From: Sphingomonas sp. UBA978
GTDB taxonomy: Bacteria; Pseudomonadota; Alphaproteobacteria; Sphingomonadales; Sphingomonadaceae
Assembly: GCF_002292295.1 (NCBI RefSeq)
Contig: NZ_DBBS01000014.1
Coordinates: forward strand, 1-64,000
DNA: 64,000 bases
Direction of reading: 5' to 3'
The notes below the pieces were generated by a model. That model saw only the letters and a program-made list of their open reading frames with translations, was not told where the DNA came from and did no database searches. This document shows, piece by piece, positions 46,126-55,062 of this stretch. Every line of letters begins with the position of its first letter. Position 1 is the first letter of the stretch. Made by a program: the position numbers and the translations under genes.

Positions 46126-47467
46126 CGCAGCGGCCACGGCACCTTCCGGCCGGCTCGACCGGCGGTTCGCGCTCAGCGCGCGGGGCACGACCGCGCGGAC
46201 CGAGGTGCTGGCCGGGGTCACGACGTTCCTGACCATGGCCTATATCGTGCTGGTCAACCCGGCGATCCTGGGACAGGCGGGGATGCCGGTCGCGGCGGTC
46301 GCGGCGGCGACCTGCTTTGCCGCGGCGTTCGGATCGATCCTGATGGGGATGGTCGCCAACACGCCGCTGGCGCTGGCGCCGGGCATGGGGCTGAACGCCT
46401 ATTTCAGCTTCACCGTCGTGCAGCAGATGGGGGTGCCGTGGCCGGTCGCGCTGGGCTGCGTGTTCGTGTCGGGCATCGCGTTCCTCGTGCTGACGCTGAC
46501 GGGGGTGCGGCAGATGATCGTCGCGGCGATCCCGATGTACCTGTTCGCCGCGGTGGCGGGCGGGATCGGGCTGTTCATCGGCTTCATCGGACTGAAGAAC
46601 GCCGGGCTGATCGTCGCAAACCCGGCGACCTTCGTGGCGCTGGGCGACCTGAAGGCGCCGGGGGCGATGCTCGCGCTGTTCGGGCTGCTGGTGATCGGCG
46701 GGCTGAGCGTGTGGAACGTCCGCGGTGCGATGCTGATCGGGATCGTCGCGACGACGATCGTCGGCTGGCTGACCGGGCAGGTGGTGGTGAAGCCCGAACC
46801 CTACGACCTGTCGGCGCTGGCCGGCACCGCGTTCCAGCTCGACCTGCCGGGCGTGTTCGGGCTGACCGGCAGCCACGGGCTGGGGCTGCTCGAGATCCTG
46901 TTCGTGTTCCTGTTCGTCGACCTGTTCGACAATATCGGCACGTTGGTCGCGGTGACGAAGCGGGCCGGGCTGATGGACACGGCGGGGCGGATACCGGGAT
47001 TGAACCGCATCCTCCTGACCGATGCGACCGCGACCGTGGTCGGGTCGCTGGCGGGGACCAGCACCGTCACCAGCTATGTCGAAAGCGCGGCGGGGGTGCA
47101 GGCGGGCGGGCGCACCGGGTTGACCGCGGTGGTCACCGGCCTGCTGTTTCTCGCGACGATGTTCGTCGCGCCCTATGCGCAGATCGTGCCGCTGGCGGCG
47201 ACCGCGCCCGCGCTCATCATCGTCGGCGGGCTGATGCTGCTGCCGCTGGGCGAGGTGGCGTGGGAGGACCCGCTGTCGGCGATCCCCGCGTTCCTGACCG
47301 TCGCGATGATCCCGCTGACCTTCTCCATCGCCAACGGCATGGCGTTCGGGATCGTCGCGCATGCGCTGCTGAAGCTGGTCCGCGGCCGCGCGGGACGGGC
47401 GGACTGGTTTCTGTTCGTGCTGGCGGCGCTGTTCGTCGTCCGCTTCGTGTGGATGGGGGCGGCATGA
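46118..47467 (+). CDS. NCS2-family purine permease (AzgA type)
   Basis: A 449-residue permease with about 13 hydrophobic segments. The N-terminal EVLAGVTTFLTMAYIVLVNP and APGMGLNAYFSFTVV blocks and FVFLFVDLFDNIGTLVAV with the NCS2 acidic residues place it in the AzgA/GhxP group, which takes up hypoxanthine, guanine or adenine by proton symport. Its position inside a purine degradation operon supports import of the bases released by periplasmic deaminase and nucleosidase. It overlaps both neighbours (hpxY by 8, hpxW by 4 bases). Confidence 0.9.
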   Translation: MTDAAATAPSGRLDRRFALSARGTTARTEVLAGVTTFLTMAYIVLVNPAILGQAGMPVAAVAAATCFAAAFGSILMGMVANTPLALAPGMGLNAYFSFTVVQQMGVPWPVALGCVFVSGIAFLVLTLTGVRQMIVAAIPMYLFAAVAGGIGLFIGFIGLKNAGLIVANPATFVALGDLKAPGAMLALFGLLVIGGLSVWNVRGAMLIGIVATTIVGWLTGQVVVKPEPYDLSALAGTAFQLDLPGVFGLTGSHGLGLLEILFVFLFVDLFDNIGTLVAVTKRAGLMDTAGRIPGLNRILLTDATATVVGSLAGTSTVTSYVESAAGVQAGGRTGLTAVVTGLLFLATMFVAPYAQIVPLAATAPALIIVGGLMLLPLGEVAWEDPLSAIPAFLTVAMIPLTFSIANGMAFGIVAHALLKLVRGRAGRADWFLFVLAALFVVRFVWMGAA

Positions 47468-49065
47468 TGGCGATGCCGGCGACGGTCCCAGCGACGATCA
47501 CCGGCGCGTCGGGCATGGTCACCGCGCCGCATCACCTCGCCGCAGAGGCCGGGTGCGCGGTGCTGAAGGACGGCGGCACCGCGGTGGAGGCGGCGGTGGC
47601 GGTCGCGGCGACGCTGGCGGTGGTCTATCCGCACATGACCGGGATCGGCGGCGACGGCTTCTGGCTGGTCGCCGAACCCGACCGCGCGGTGCGCGCGATC
47701 CACGGCTGCGGCGGCGCGGCGGCGCGTGCCGACCTCGCGCTGTACGATGGCCATGCCGCTGTCCCGACGCGGGGACCACTGGCGGCGAACACGGTGGCGG
47801 GCACGCTGTCGGCCTGGGCCGCGGCGCTCGCCGACGACGGCGGGCGGCTGCCGCTGGCGCGGCTGCTGCGCGATGCGATCGGCCATGCCGAGGCGGGGGT
47901 GGCGATCACCGCTGGCGGCGCGGCGATCGCGGCGGCGAAGGGCGACGAACTGCGCGGGCAACCGGGGGCATGGGCGGCGATCTTCGAACCCGACGGCCGG
48001 CCGATGCGCGCGGGCGAGACGCTGCGCCAGCCGGCGCTGGCGGCGACGTTGCGGGCGATCGCGGCGGACGGCGTCGCGGATTTCTATGGCGGGCGGCTGG
48101 CCGCGCTGGTGGCGGAGGACCTCGCCGCCACCGGTAGCCCGGTCGATGCCGCCGATCTGGCCGCGCATCGCGCGACGCGGCCGGCGCCGCTGCGCGCACG
48201 GATCGACGGTATCGACCTGTTCAACACCGCCCCGCCGACGCAGGGGTTCGCGTCGCTGATGATTCTCGCCCTGTTCGACCGGTTGCAGGCGGCGCATGCC
48301 GACGGCTTTGTGCATCTCCATGCGCTGGTCGAGGCGACCAAACAGGCGTTCCTGTTGCGCGACCGGCATGTCGGCGATCCCGACTGGCATCATGTCGACC
48401 TGCAGGCGCTGCTGCACGACGGGGCCGCGCTGGACCGGCTGGCGGCGGCCATCGACCCCGCGCGGGCGCTGCCCTGGCCGCAGCCGTCGATGCCGGGCGA
48501 TACCTGCTGGTTCGCCGCCGCCGACCGCGACGGGCGGGTGGCGAGCGTGATCCAGTCGACCTATTTCGAATTCGGATCGGGGATCGTTCTGCCGCAGACC
48601 GGTATCACCTGGCAGAATCGCGGCAGCTCGTTCCGGCTGGCGGCGGACGGATGGAATGCGCTCAAGCCCGGCCGCAAGCCGTTCCACACGCTCAACCCGG
48701 CGCTGGCGCGCTTCGACGACGGGCGGACGATGGCCTATGGCACGATGGGCGGCGAGGGGCAGCCGCAGACGCAGGCGGCGCTGTTCACCCGCTATGCGCG
48801 CTATGGCATCGATCTGCAGGCGGCGATCAGCGCGCCGCGCTGGCTGCTCGGCCGGACCTGGGGCGCGGACAGCACGACGCTGAAGATCGAGGAGGGGTTT
48901 ACGCCCGCGCTCTACGCCGATCTCGCGGCGGCGGGGCATCAGGTCGAGCGGGTCGCGGCGCACGGCCAGATGATGGGCCATGCCGGCGCGATCGTCCGCC
49001 ACGCCGACGGCCGGCTGGAAGGCGCGACCGACCCGCGCAGCGACGGCCGGGTGGTGGCGTGGTGA
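47464..49065 (+). CDS. hpxW: Oxamate amidohydrolase HpxW, gamma-glutamyltransferase fold
   Basis: A 533-residue Ntn-hydrolase of the gamma-glutamyltransferase family. MVTAPHHLAAEAGCAVL and HMTGIGGDGFW mark the N-terminal half. The nucleophile threonine of the processed beta subunit is in PGDTCWF. GSGIVLPQTGITWQNR and MGGEGQPQTQ are substrate-side loops. In Klebsiella HpxW hydrolyses oxamate to oxalate and ammonia. No signal peptide is seen, unlike periplasmic GGT. ATG 47464 overlaps the permease stop (ATGA), and its own stop overlaps the next GTG. Confidence 0.85.
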   Translation: MMAMPATVPATITGASGMVTAPHHLAAEAGCAVLKDGGTAVEAAVAVAATLAVVYPHMTGIGGDGFWLVAEPDRAVRAIHGCGGAAARADLALYDGHAAVPTRGPLAANTVAGTLSAWAAALADDGGRLPLARLLRDAIGHAEAGVAITAGGAAIAAAKGDELRGQPGAWAAIFEPDGRPMRAGETLRQPALAATLRAIAADGVADFYGGRLAALVAEDLAATGSPVDAADLAAHRATRPAPLRARIDGIDLFNTAPPTQGFASLMILALFDRLQAAHADGFVHLHALVEATKQAFLLRDRHVGDPDWHHVDLQALLHDGAALDRLAAAIDPARALPWPQPSMPGDTCWFAAADRDGRVASVIQSTYFEFGSGIVLPQTGITWQNRGSSFRLAADGWNALKPGRKPFHTLNPALARFDDGRTMAYGTMGGEGQPQTQAALFTRYARYGIDLQAAISAPRWLLGRTWGADSTTLKIEEGFTPALYADLAAAGHQVERVAAHGQMMGHAGAIVRHADGRLEGATDPRSDGRVVAW

Positions 49066-50321
49066 GCGACCCAGCCCTCATCGGTGCCGGCGGCGGCGCA
49101 CGCGCGGTGGCGCGGTGCGACGCGCTGGGCGTCGCACCGTACAGCGACATGGCCGACGGGCTGTACCGGGGCTATCTGACGCCGGCGCACCGGGCCGCAA
49201 GTGCGCAGGTGGCGACGTGGATGACGGCGGCGGGGATGCGCGTCGCGGTCGACGCCGCCGCCAATCTGATCGGCCGCTACGAGGGGACGGCCCCCGACGC
49301 GCCGGCGCTGCTGATCGGCAGCCATATCGACAGCGTTCGCGACGCCGGGCGCTACGACGGGCCGCTGGGCATCATGCTGGGCATCGAATGCGTCGCGGCG
49401 CTGGCGGCGGCGGGGCGGCGGATGCCGTTCGCGATCGAGGTGATCGCGTTCGGCGACGAGGAGGGATCGCGCTTTCCCGCGGCGATGCTGACCAGCCGCG
49501 CGGTCGCGGGCACGCTGGCCGCGGAGGCGCTCGCGGTCGTCGATCGCGACGGCGTGACGCTGGCCGATGCGCTGGCGGCGGCGGGGCTCGACGTCGGCCG
49601 CTATCGCGAGGCGGCGCGCGCGCCGGGAACGACGCTGGCCTATCTGGAGGCGCATATCGAACAGGGCCCGGCGCTGGAGGCGGCGGGACTGGCGGTCGGG
49701 ACCGTCACCGGCATCGCGGCGCAACGCCGCTATGCGGTGCAGGTGACGGGCATGGCGGGCCATGCCGGCACGACCGCGATGCCGCTGCGCCGCGACGCGC
49801 TCGCCGGTGCGGCGGCGATGGTGCTGGCGGTGGAGCGGATCGCGCGCGACGACGCCTCCGACCTCGTCGCGACGGTCGGTACGATCGCGGCGGCGCCGGG
49901 GGCGGCGAACGTCATCGCGGGGGCGGTGTCGTTCACCGTCGACGTGCGGTCGGGCGATGCGGCGCGCCGCGACCGGGCGGCGGCGGCGATGCTGGACGCG
50001 ATCGCGGGGATCGCCGCCGACCGCGGGCTGGCGGTCGCGATCGAGCCTGTCCACGACCTGCCGGCGAGCCCGTGTGCGCCCGATCTGATGGACCTGCTCG
50101 ACGCGGCCACCGTCGCCGCGGGGCAGCCGGTGCACCGGCTGGTGTCGGGCGCGGGGCATGACGCGATGATCCTCGCCGACCTGTGCCCGACCGCGATGCT
50201 GTTCGTGCGGTGCCGCGACGGAATCAGCCATCATCCCGCCGAACAGGTCGACCCCGCCGACGTCGAGATCGCGTTGCAAATCTTGCTCGGCTTCATCGAC
50301 CGCCTGGGGGACCGCGCATGA
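49062..50321 (+). CDS. hpxK: Allantoate amidohydrolase (M20-family metal enzyme)
   Basis: A 419-residue M20 peptidase-fold amidase starting at GTG 49062 (overlapping TGA). The binuclear metal site is seen in GSHIDSVRDAGRYDG (His and Asp), FGDEEGSRF (Glu pair) and LEAHIEQGP (His); GAGHDA and the final SHHPAEQV supply the rest. It converts allantoate to ureidoglycine with release of ammonia and CO2, as HpxK/AllC do. The downstream neighbour is the transaminase that consumes ureidoglycine, which supports this assignment over beta-ureidopropionase. Confidence 0.9.
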   Translation: MSDPALIGAGGGARAVARCDALGVAPYSDMADGLYRGYLTPAHRAASAQVATWMTAAGMRVAVDAAANLIGRYEGTAPDAPALLIGSHIDSVRDAGRYDGPLGIMLGIECVAALAAAGRRMPFAIEVIAFGDEEGSRFPAAMLTSRAVAGTLAAEALAVVDRDGVTLADALAAAGLDVGRYREAARAPGTTLAYLEAHIEQGPALEAAGLAVGTVTGIAAQRRYAVQVTGMAGHAGTTAMPLRRDALAGAAAMVLAVERIARDDASDLVATVGTIAAAPGAANVIAGAVSFTVDVRSGDAARRDRAAAAMLDAIAGIAADRGLAVAIEPVHDLPASPCAPDLMDLLDAATVAAGQPVHRLVSGAGHDAMILADLCPTAMLFVRCRDGISHHPAEQVDPADVEIALQILLGFIDRLGDRA

Positions 50322-51559
50322 CGCCCGACCTGACGCCCGACCTGTTCGGGGAGATCGATCCGCCGCAGCGGCTGCTGATGGGGCCGGGGCCGGTCAATGC
50401 CCATCCGCGCGTGCTGCGCGCGATGTCGGCCGATCTGCTGGGCCAGTTCGACCCGGAGATGACCGGCTATATGAACCAGGTGATGGCGCTGTACCGCCCG
50501 GTCTTCGGCACCGCCAATCGCTGGACGATGCTGATCGACGGCACCGCGCGCGCGGCGATCGAGGCGGCGCTGGTGTCGCTGGTCGCGCCCGGCGACCGGG
50601 TGCTGGTGCTCAATTTCGGCCGGTTCGGCCTGCTGCTGACCGAGATCCTCGCGCGGATCGGCGCGGTGGTCGATACGGTCGAGGCGGACTGGGGACAGGT
50701 GGTGCCGATGGACGCGGTCGCCGCCGCGATCGCGCGGATCGGGCCGAAGGTGGTCGCGACCGTCCATGGCGATACGTCGACGACGATGGCGCAGCCGCTG
50801 GACGGGCTGGGCGCGCTGTGCCGGGCGGAGGGGGCGCTGAGCTATGTCGATGCTACCGCGACGCTGGGCGGCATGGAGATCGCCGCAGACCGGTGGGACG
50901 TCGATATCGTCACCGGCGGCCTGCAGAAATGCCTCGGCGGGCCATCGGGGTCGGCGCCGGTGACGCTGTCCGATGCCGCCGCCGCGCATATCGCCGCGCG
51001 ACGCCACGTCGAGCGCGGCATCCGCCGCGACGACATCCGCGACGGGGCGGGGGTGCGGATCGGGTCCAACTATTTCGATCTGGCGATGATTATGGATTAT
51101 TGGTCGGAAAAGCGGCTGAATCATCATACCGAGGCGACGTCGATGCTGTACGCCGCCCGCGAATGCGCGCGCGTCGCTTTGGGCGAGGGGCTACCCGCCC
51201 GCTTCGCGCGCCATGCCGCCGCCGGGCGCGCGGTGACCGCGGGACTGCGCGCGATGGGGCTGACGGTGTTCGGCGACGACGCGCACCGGATGACCAACGT
51301 CACCGGCGTCCATATTCCCGAGGGCGTCGACGGGGAGCGGGTGCGCACCGCGATGCGCGACCAGTTCGAGATCGAGATTGGCACCGCCTTCGGCCCGTTG
51401 CAGGGGCGGATCTGGCGGATCGGCGCGATGGGATACAATGCGATGAAGCACAAGGTGCTCATCACGCTGGGCGCGCTGGAAGCGTGCCTGCGGCAGGAGG
51501 GGTTCGCCTTGCCCGCGGGCGAGGCGGTGGCGGCGGCGATGGCGGCGTGGGACGCATGA
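50318..51559 (+). CDS. hpxJ: Ureidoglycine-glyoxylate aminotransferase HpxJ
   Basis: A 413-residue class-V PLP aminotransferase. LMGPGPVNAHPRVLRAM is the family N-terminus, GTARAAIEAAL the phosphate-side loop, VDATATLGGMEI holds the PLP Asp and GGLQKCLGGPSG the Schiff-base lysine. The ortholog exchanges the amino group of ureidoglycine with glyoxylate to give oxalurate and glycine. Here it lies between allantoate amidohydrolase and allantoinase, with ATGA overlaps at both ends. Alanine-glyoxylate or serine-glyoxylate transaminase annotation is possible by homology, but context favours HpxJ. Confidence 0.9.
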   Translation: MTPDLTPDLFGEIDPPQRLLMGPGPVNAHPRVLRAMSADLLGQFDPEMTGYMNQVMALYRPVFGTANRWTMLIDGTARAAIEAALVSLVAPGDRVLVLNFGRFGLLLTEILARIGAVVDTVEADWGQVVPMDAVAAAIARIGPKVVATVHGDTSTTMAQPLDGLGALCRAEGALSYVDATATLGGMEIAADRWDVDIVTGGLQKCLGGPSGSAPVTLSDAAAAHIAARRHVERGIRRDDIRDGAGVRIGSNYFDLAMIMDYWSEKRLNHHTEATSMLYAARECARVALGEGLPARFARHAAAGRAVTAGLRAMGLTVFGDDAHRMTNVTGVHIPEGVDGERVRTAMRDQFEIEIGTAFGPLQGRIWRIGAMGYNAMKHKVLITLGALEACLRQEGFALPAGEAVAAAMAAWDA

Positions 51560-52446
51560 GCGCCGCCGCCCGCGACCTCACCGGTTATGGCGCGACCCCG
51601 CCGGCGGCGGCGTGGCCCGGCGGCGCGCGCGTCGCGGTGCAGTTCGTCGTCAATTACGAGGAAGGCGCGGAGAACAACGTCCTGAACGGCGATGCCGGGT
51701 CGGAGGCGTTCCTGTCCGAGATGGTCGGCGCGCAGAGCCATCCCGACCGGGCGATGGCGATGGAAAGCCTGTACGAATATGGCAGCCGCGCCGGCTTCTG
51801 GCGGCTCCACCGGCTGTTCGCGGCGCGCGGCCTGCCGGTGACGGTGTTCGGCGTCGCCGCCGCGCTGGCGACCAACCCGGACGCGGTCGCGGCGATGCAG
51901 GCGGCGGGGTGGGAGATCGCGAGCCACGGCCTGCGCTGGATCGATTACCAGCGCGTGCCCGAGGCGGTGGAGCGCGACCATATCGCCGCGGCGATCGCGC
52001 TGCACGCCGAGGTGACCGGGGAGCGCCCGCTCGGCTGGTATCAGGGCCGAACGTCGCCCAACACCGCGCGGCTGATCGCGGAGGAGGGGGGCTTCGTCTA
52101 CGACGCCGACAGCTATGCCGACGACCTGCCGTACTGGGACCGGCGGCACGGGCGGGCGCAGTTGGTCGTCCCCTATACGCTCGACGCCAACGACATGAAG
52201 TTCGTGGCGCTGAACGGCTTTACCGAGGGGGAGGCGTTCTTCCGCTACCTGCGCGACACGTTCGAGATGCTTTGCGCCGAGGGTGGGCGGATGATGTCGG
52301 TCGGGCTGCACGCGCGCATCGCGGGGCGGCCGGCACGGGCGCTGGCGCTGGCGCGGTTCGTCGACCATGTCGTCGCGAGCGGCGATGCCTGGGTGGCGCG
52401 GCGGATCGACATCGCCCGCCACTGGATGGAGCGGCACCCGGCATGA
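51556..52446 (+). CDS. puuE: Allantoinase PuuE (polysaccharide-deacetylase fold)
   Basis: A 296-residue protein of the NodB-like fold. VQFVVNYEEGAENNVLNGD at the N-terminus, IASHGLRWIDYQ (metal His and substrate loop), GWYQGRTSPNT and YDADSYADDLPYW are hallmarks of the cofactor-independent allantoinase PuuE, distinct from the amidohydrolase-type AllB. It opens allantoin to allantoate, the substrate of the HpxK-like enzyme two genes upstream. It overlaps its neighbours by ATGA. Confidence 0.92.
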   Translation: MSAAARDLTGYGATPPAAAWPGGARVAVQFVVNYEEGAENNVLNGDAGSEAFLSEMVGAQSHPDRAMAMESLYEYGSRAGFWRLHRLFAARGLPVTVFGVAAALATNPDAVAAMQAAGWEIASHGLRWIDYQRVPEAVERDHIAAAIALHAEVTGERPLGWYQGRTSPNTARLIAEEGGFVYDADSYADDLPYWDRRHGRAQLVVPYTLDANDMKFVALNGFTEGEAFFRYLRDTFEMLCAEGGRMMSVGLHARIAGRPARALALARFVDHVVASGDAWVARRIDIARHWMERHPA

Positions 52447-52835
52447 CGATCGACGATCCCGCGCTGCTCGCCGAGGTGACCGCCGCCTTCCACGCCTATG
52501 AGCGCGCGCTGATGGCGGACGATATCGCGGCGATGGACGCGCTGTTCCACGATGCGCCGACCACCAACCGCTATGGCGTGGGCGAGGTGCTGTACGGCAT
52601 CGCAGCGATCCGCGATTTCCGGCGCGGGCGCGGCGGGTCGCCGCAGCGGCAACTGGGGCGGGTGGCGATCACCGTCTACGGCACCGTCTACGGCGACGCC
52701 TTCGCCACCGCCGATGCCGAATTCTTTCGCGACGGCACCGACCGGCGCGGCCGTCAGACGCAAAGCTGGGTGCGCTTCCCCGACGGGTGGAAGATCGTTT
52801 CGGCGCACGTCAGCCTGGAAGGGAGCAGCTCATGA
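52443..52835 (+). CDS. hpxZ: HpxZ/AtzH-like protein (SnoaL/DUF3225 fold)
   Basis: A 130-residue cone-fold protein with FHAYERALMADDIAAMDALF, TTNRYGVGEVLYG and TQSWVRFPDGWKIVSAHVS, typical of DUF3225/AtzH. Such proteins accompany AtzE/AtzG amidases and HpxWXY clusters, and their enzymatic role is not defined to my knowledge. The gene is coupled to puuE and uraD by ATGA overlaps, so co-function with HpxX/HpxY is likely even though they are separated by five genes. Confidence 0.88.
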   Translation: MTIDDPALLAEVTAAFHAYERALMADDIAAMDALFHDAPTTNRYGVGEVLYGIAAIRDFRRGRGGSPQRQLGRVAITVYGTVYGDAFATADAEFFRDGTDRRGRQTQSWVRFPDGWKIVSAHVSLEGSSS

Positions 52836-53299
52836 GCGCCGCCGCCTTCGTCGCGCGCTACGGCGCGCTGTTCGAGCATTCGCCTTGGGTGGTGGAGCGC
52901 GCCGCCGCGCAGGCACCCTTCGCCGACCTGCACGCCGGGCTGATGGCGCAGGTTCATGCCGCGACGCCGGAGGAGCAACTGGCGCTGATCTGCGCGCATC
53001 CCGAACTGGCGGGCAAGGCGGCGATCGACCGCACACTGACCGAGGCGTCGGCGGGGGAGCAGGCGTCGGCGGGGCTCGACCGGCTGACGCCGGCCGAATA
53101 CGACCGGTTCCACGCGCTCAATGCCGCTTATGGTGCGCGGTTCGGCTTTCCGTTCATCATCTGCGTCCGCCTGACCGACAAGGCGGGCATTCTCGCCGCG
53201 ATGCAGACGCGGCTGGACAACGATCGCGAAACCGAGATCGCGACGGCGATCGAACAGATCGGCGAGATCGTGCGGCTTCGGCTGGAGGATCTGCGATGA
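52832..53299 (+). CDS. uraD: OHCU decarboxylase UraD
   Basis: A 155-residue helical protein with ICAHPELAGKA carrying the catalytic histidine and glutamate, and GFPFIICVRLTDKAGILA as the substrate strand. It decarboxylates 2-oxo-4-hydroxy-4-carboxy-5-ureidoimidazoline to S-allantoin. ATG 52832 is chosen because it overlaps the hpxZ stop; the earlier 52787 frame start lies inside hpxZ. It is followed by the flavoprotein and HIU hydrolase, so the two steps after urate oxidation sit around the flavoprotein. Confidence 0.92.
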   Translation: MSAAAFVARYGALFEHSPWVVERAAAQAPFADLHAGLMAQVHAATPEEQLALICAHPELAGKAAIDRTLTEASAGEQASAGLDRLTPAEYDRFHALNAAYGARFGFPFIICVRLTDKAGILAAMQTRLDNDRETEIATAIEQIGEIVRLRLEDLR

Positions 53300-54729
53300 G
53301 CGGGGCGGACGCGATCGGCCTGCCCGCGCTGGAGGCGGAACTGGCACGGCAGCTGGTGCTGATCGGCCATGGCGGCCCCGACTGGACGACGCCGCGCCAG
53401 CATGCCGAAGGCCATGTCCATGACGTGGTGATCGTCGGCGGCGGGCAGAGCGGTCTGGCGGCGGCGTTCGGCCTGTTGCGCGAACGCGTGTCCAACATCC
53501 TCGTCATCGACGACAACCCGGCCGGCTATGAAGGGCCGTGGGACACCTATGCGCGGATGCTGACGCTGCGCACGCCCAAGGAGCTGAACCCGATCGATTT
53601 CGGCATCCCGGCGCTCAGCTATCGCGCCTGGTGGGAGGCGCAGCATGGCGCGGCGGGCTGGGCGGCGGTCGGCAAGATCGCGCGCGGCGACTGGATGGCG
53701 TATCTGCGCTGGTATCGCCGGGTGCTGGCGCTGCCGGTGCGCAACGAGACGCGGCTGACGCTGGTCGAGCCACTGGGCGATGGCCTCCACCGATTGCATA
53801 TCGAAGGCCAGCGGCCGCTGCTGGCGCGCAAGGTGGTGCTCGCGACCGGCATCCAGGGCGGCGGCGCATGGCATGTGCCGCCGATGGTCGCCGACGCGCT
53901 GTCCCCGCATCTGTACGCGCATACCAGCGCGCCGATCGACTATGCCGCGCTGGCGGGCAAGCGCGTCGCGATCCTCGGCGGGGGCGCGTCGGCGTTCGAC
54001 AACGCCAATGCCGCGCTGGCGCTGGGGGTGGCGGAGGCGCACGTCTTCATCCGGCGCGCGGTGCTGCCGCGGATCAACCCGATCCGGCTGATGGAGCGGG
54101 TGGGCTTCACCGGCCGCTATCCGGCGCTGGACGATGCCGCCAAATATGCGGTGATGACCTCGTTCCTCGGGCACAACCAGCCGCCGACCAACGACATGTT
54201 CGAGCGGGCGGCGGCGCGGCCGGGCTTCATGCTGCATCTCGGCGCGCCATGGCTGTCGGTCGTACCGGCGGGTGCGGGGGCGCGGGTGACGACGCCGGAC
54301 GGGACGCACGACTTCGACTTCCTCGTGCTGTCGACCGGGCTGGTCAGCGACCCGGCGCTGCGCCCCGAACTGCGGCTGGTCGCCGGGCGGATCGCGCGCT
54401 GGCGCGACCGGTTCGCGCCGGCCGGGGCGGCGCATCCGCTGATCGACGCGCACCCCTATCTGGGCGACGGGTTCGACCTGTTGCCGCGCGACGACGCCGA
54501 TGCGGCGATGCTGCACGGATTGTTCGCGTTCAACTATTCCGCGCTGGTCAGCCTCGGGTTGTCGGCGGCGGCGCTGTCGGGGTTGCGCACCGCCCTGCCG
54601 CGGCTGGTGAAGGGCGTGACCGACCAGCTGTTTCTCGACGACCGCGCGGCGCTGGTCGCGGCGCTGATCGACTATGACGAGCATGAATTCATCGGCGAAT
54701 GGCCGCGACGGCAGGAGGCGGCGGCATGA
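53296..54729 (+). CDS. FMO-like FAD/NAD(P)-binding oxidoreductase, candidate urate-oxidising enzyme
   Basis: A 477-residue flavoprotein with two Rossmann motifs: VIVGGGQSG (46-54) for FAD and AILGGGASAFD (~225-235) for NAD(P). Between them lie WDTYARMLTLRTPKELNP and ATGIQGGG, the layout of flavin-containing and Baeyer-Villiger-type monooxygenases rather than of HpxO, which is a one-Rossmann class A hydroxylase. It sits exactly between uraD and uraH with four-base overlaps on both sides, where urate oxidase would be expected. No UaZ, PuuD or HpxO homolog is in the window. Urate 5-hydroxylation is therefore the leading hypothesis. An unrelated accessory oxidation is the alternative. Confidence 0.72.
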   Translation: MSGADAIGLPALEAELARQLVLIGHGGPDWTTPRQHAEGHVHDVVIVGGGQSGLAAAFGLLRERVSNILVIDDNPAGYEGPWDTYARMLTLRTPKELNPIDFGIPALSYRAWWEAQHGAAGWAAVGKIARGDWMAYLRWYRRVLALPVRNETRLTLVEPLGDGLHRLHIEGQRPLLARKVVLATGIQGGGAWHVPPMVADALSPHLYAHTSAPIDYAALAGKRVAILGGGASAFDNANAALALGVAEAHVFIRRAVLPRINPIRLMERVGFTGRYPALDDAAKYAVMTSFLGHNQPPTNDMFERAAARPGFMLHLGAPWLSVVPAGAGARVTTPDGTHDFDFLVLSTGLVSDPALRPELRLVAGRIARWRDRFAPAGAAHPLIDAHPYLGDGFDLLPRDDADAAMLHGLFAFNYSALVSLGLSAAALSGLRTALPRLVKGVTDQLFLDDRAALVAALIDYDEHEFIGEWPRRQEAAA

Positions 54730-55061
54730 GCGCGACCCTTTCCACCCATGTCCTCGATACCGCGCACGGCCGGCCGGCGGCGGGGGTCGCGGTGACGCTG
54801 GCGACGGTGGCGGGGGAGGTGATCTGGTCGGGCGCGACCGACGGCGACGGCCGCTGCCCGGGCATGCCGGGGATCGCGGCGGGCGGATACCGGCTGACGT
54901 TCGCGGTCGCGGCCTATTTCCGGGGGGCTGGCGTGGTCCTGCCCGATCCGCCGTTCATCGACCGGGTCGCGATCGACTTCGGCGTCGCCGCGGATGGCGG
55001 GCATTATCACGTGCCGCTGCTCGTCGCGCCGTTCGGCTATTCCACCTATCGGGGCAGCTGA
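54726..55061 (+). CDS. uraH: 5-hydroxyisourate hydrolase
   Basis: A 111-residue transthyretin-like enzyme with LSTHVLDTAHGRPAAGV at the N-terminus (catalytic His), HYHVPLLVAPFGYSTY near the C-terminus and the terminal YRGS signature. All are diagnostic of HIU hydrolase and absent from true transthyretin. It opens 5-hydroxyisourate, the direct product of urate oxidation, to OHCU. It overlaps the flavoprotein gene (ATGA) and is followed one base later by xdhA. No signal peptide, so cytoplasmic. Confidence 0.95.
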   Translation: MSATLSTHVLDTAHGRPAAGVAVTLATVAGEVIWSGATDGDGRCPGMPGIAAGGYRLTFAVAAYFRGAGVVLPDPPFIDRVAIDFGVAADGGHYHVPLLVAPFGYSTYRGS

Positions 55062-55062
55062 G

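Noticed and set aside
53296..54729. HpxO identity for the flavoprotein
   Set aside because: HpxO-type class A hydroxylases have one N-terminal Rossmann motif and a GD/DG pair. This protein has two Rossmann motifs in FMO style.
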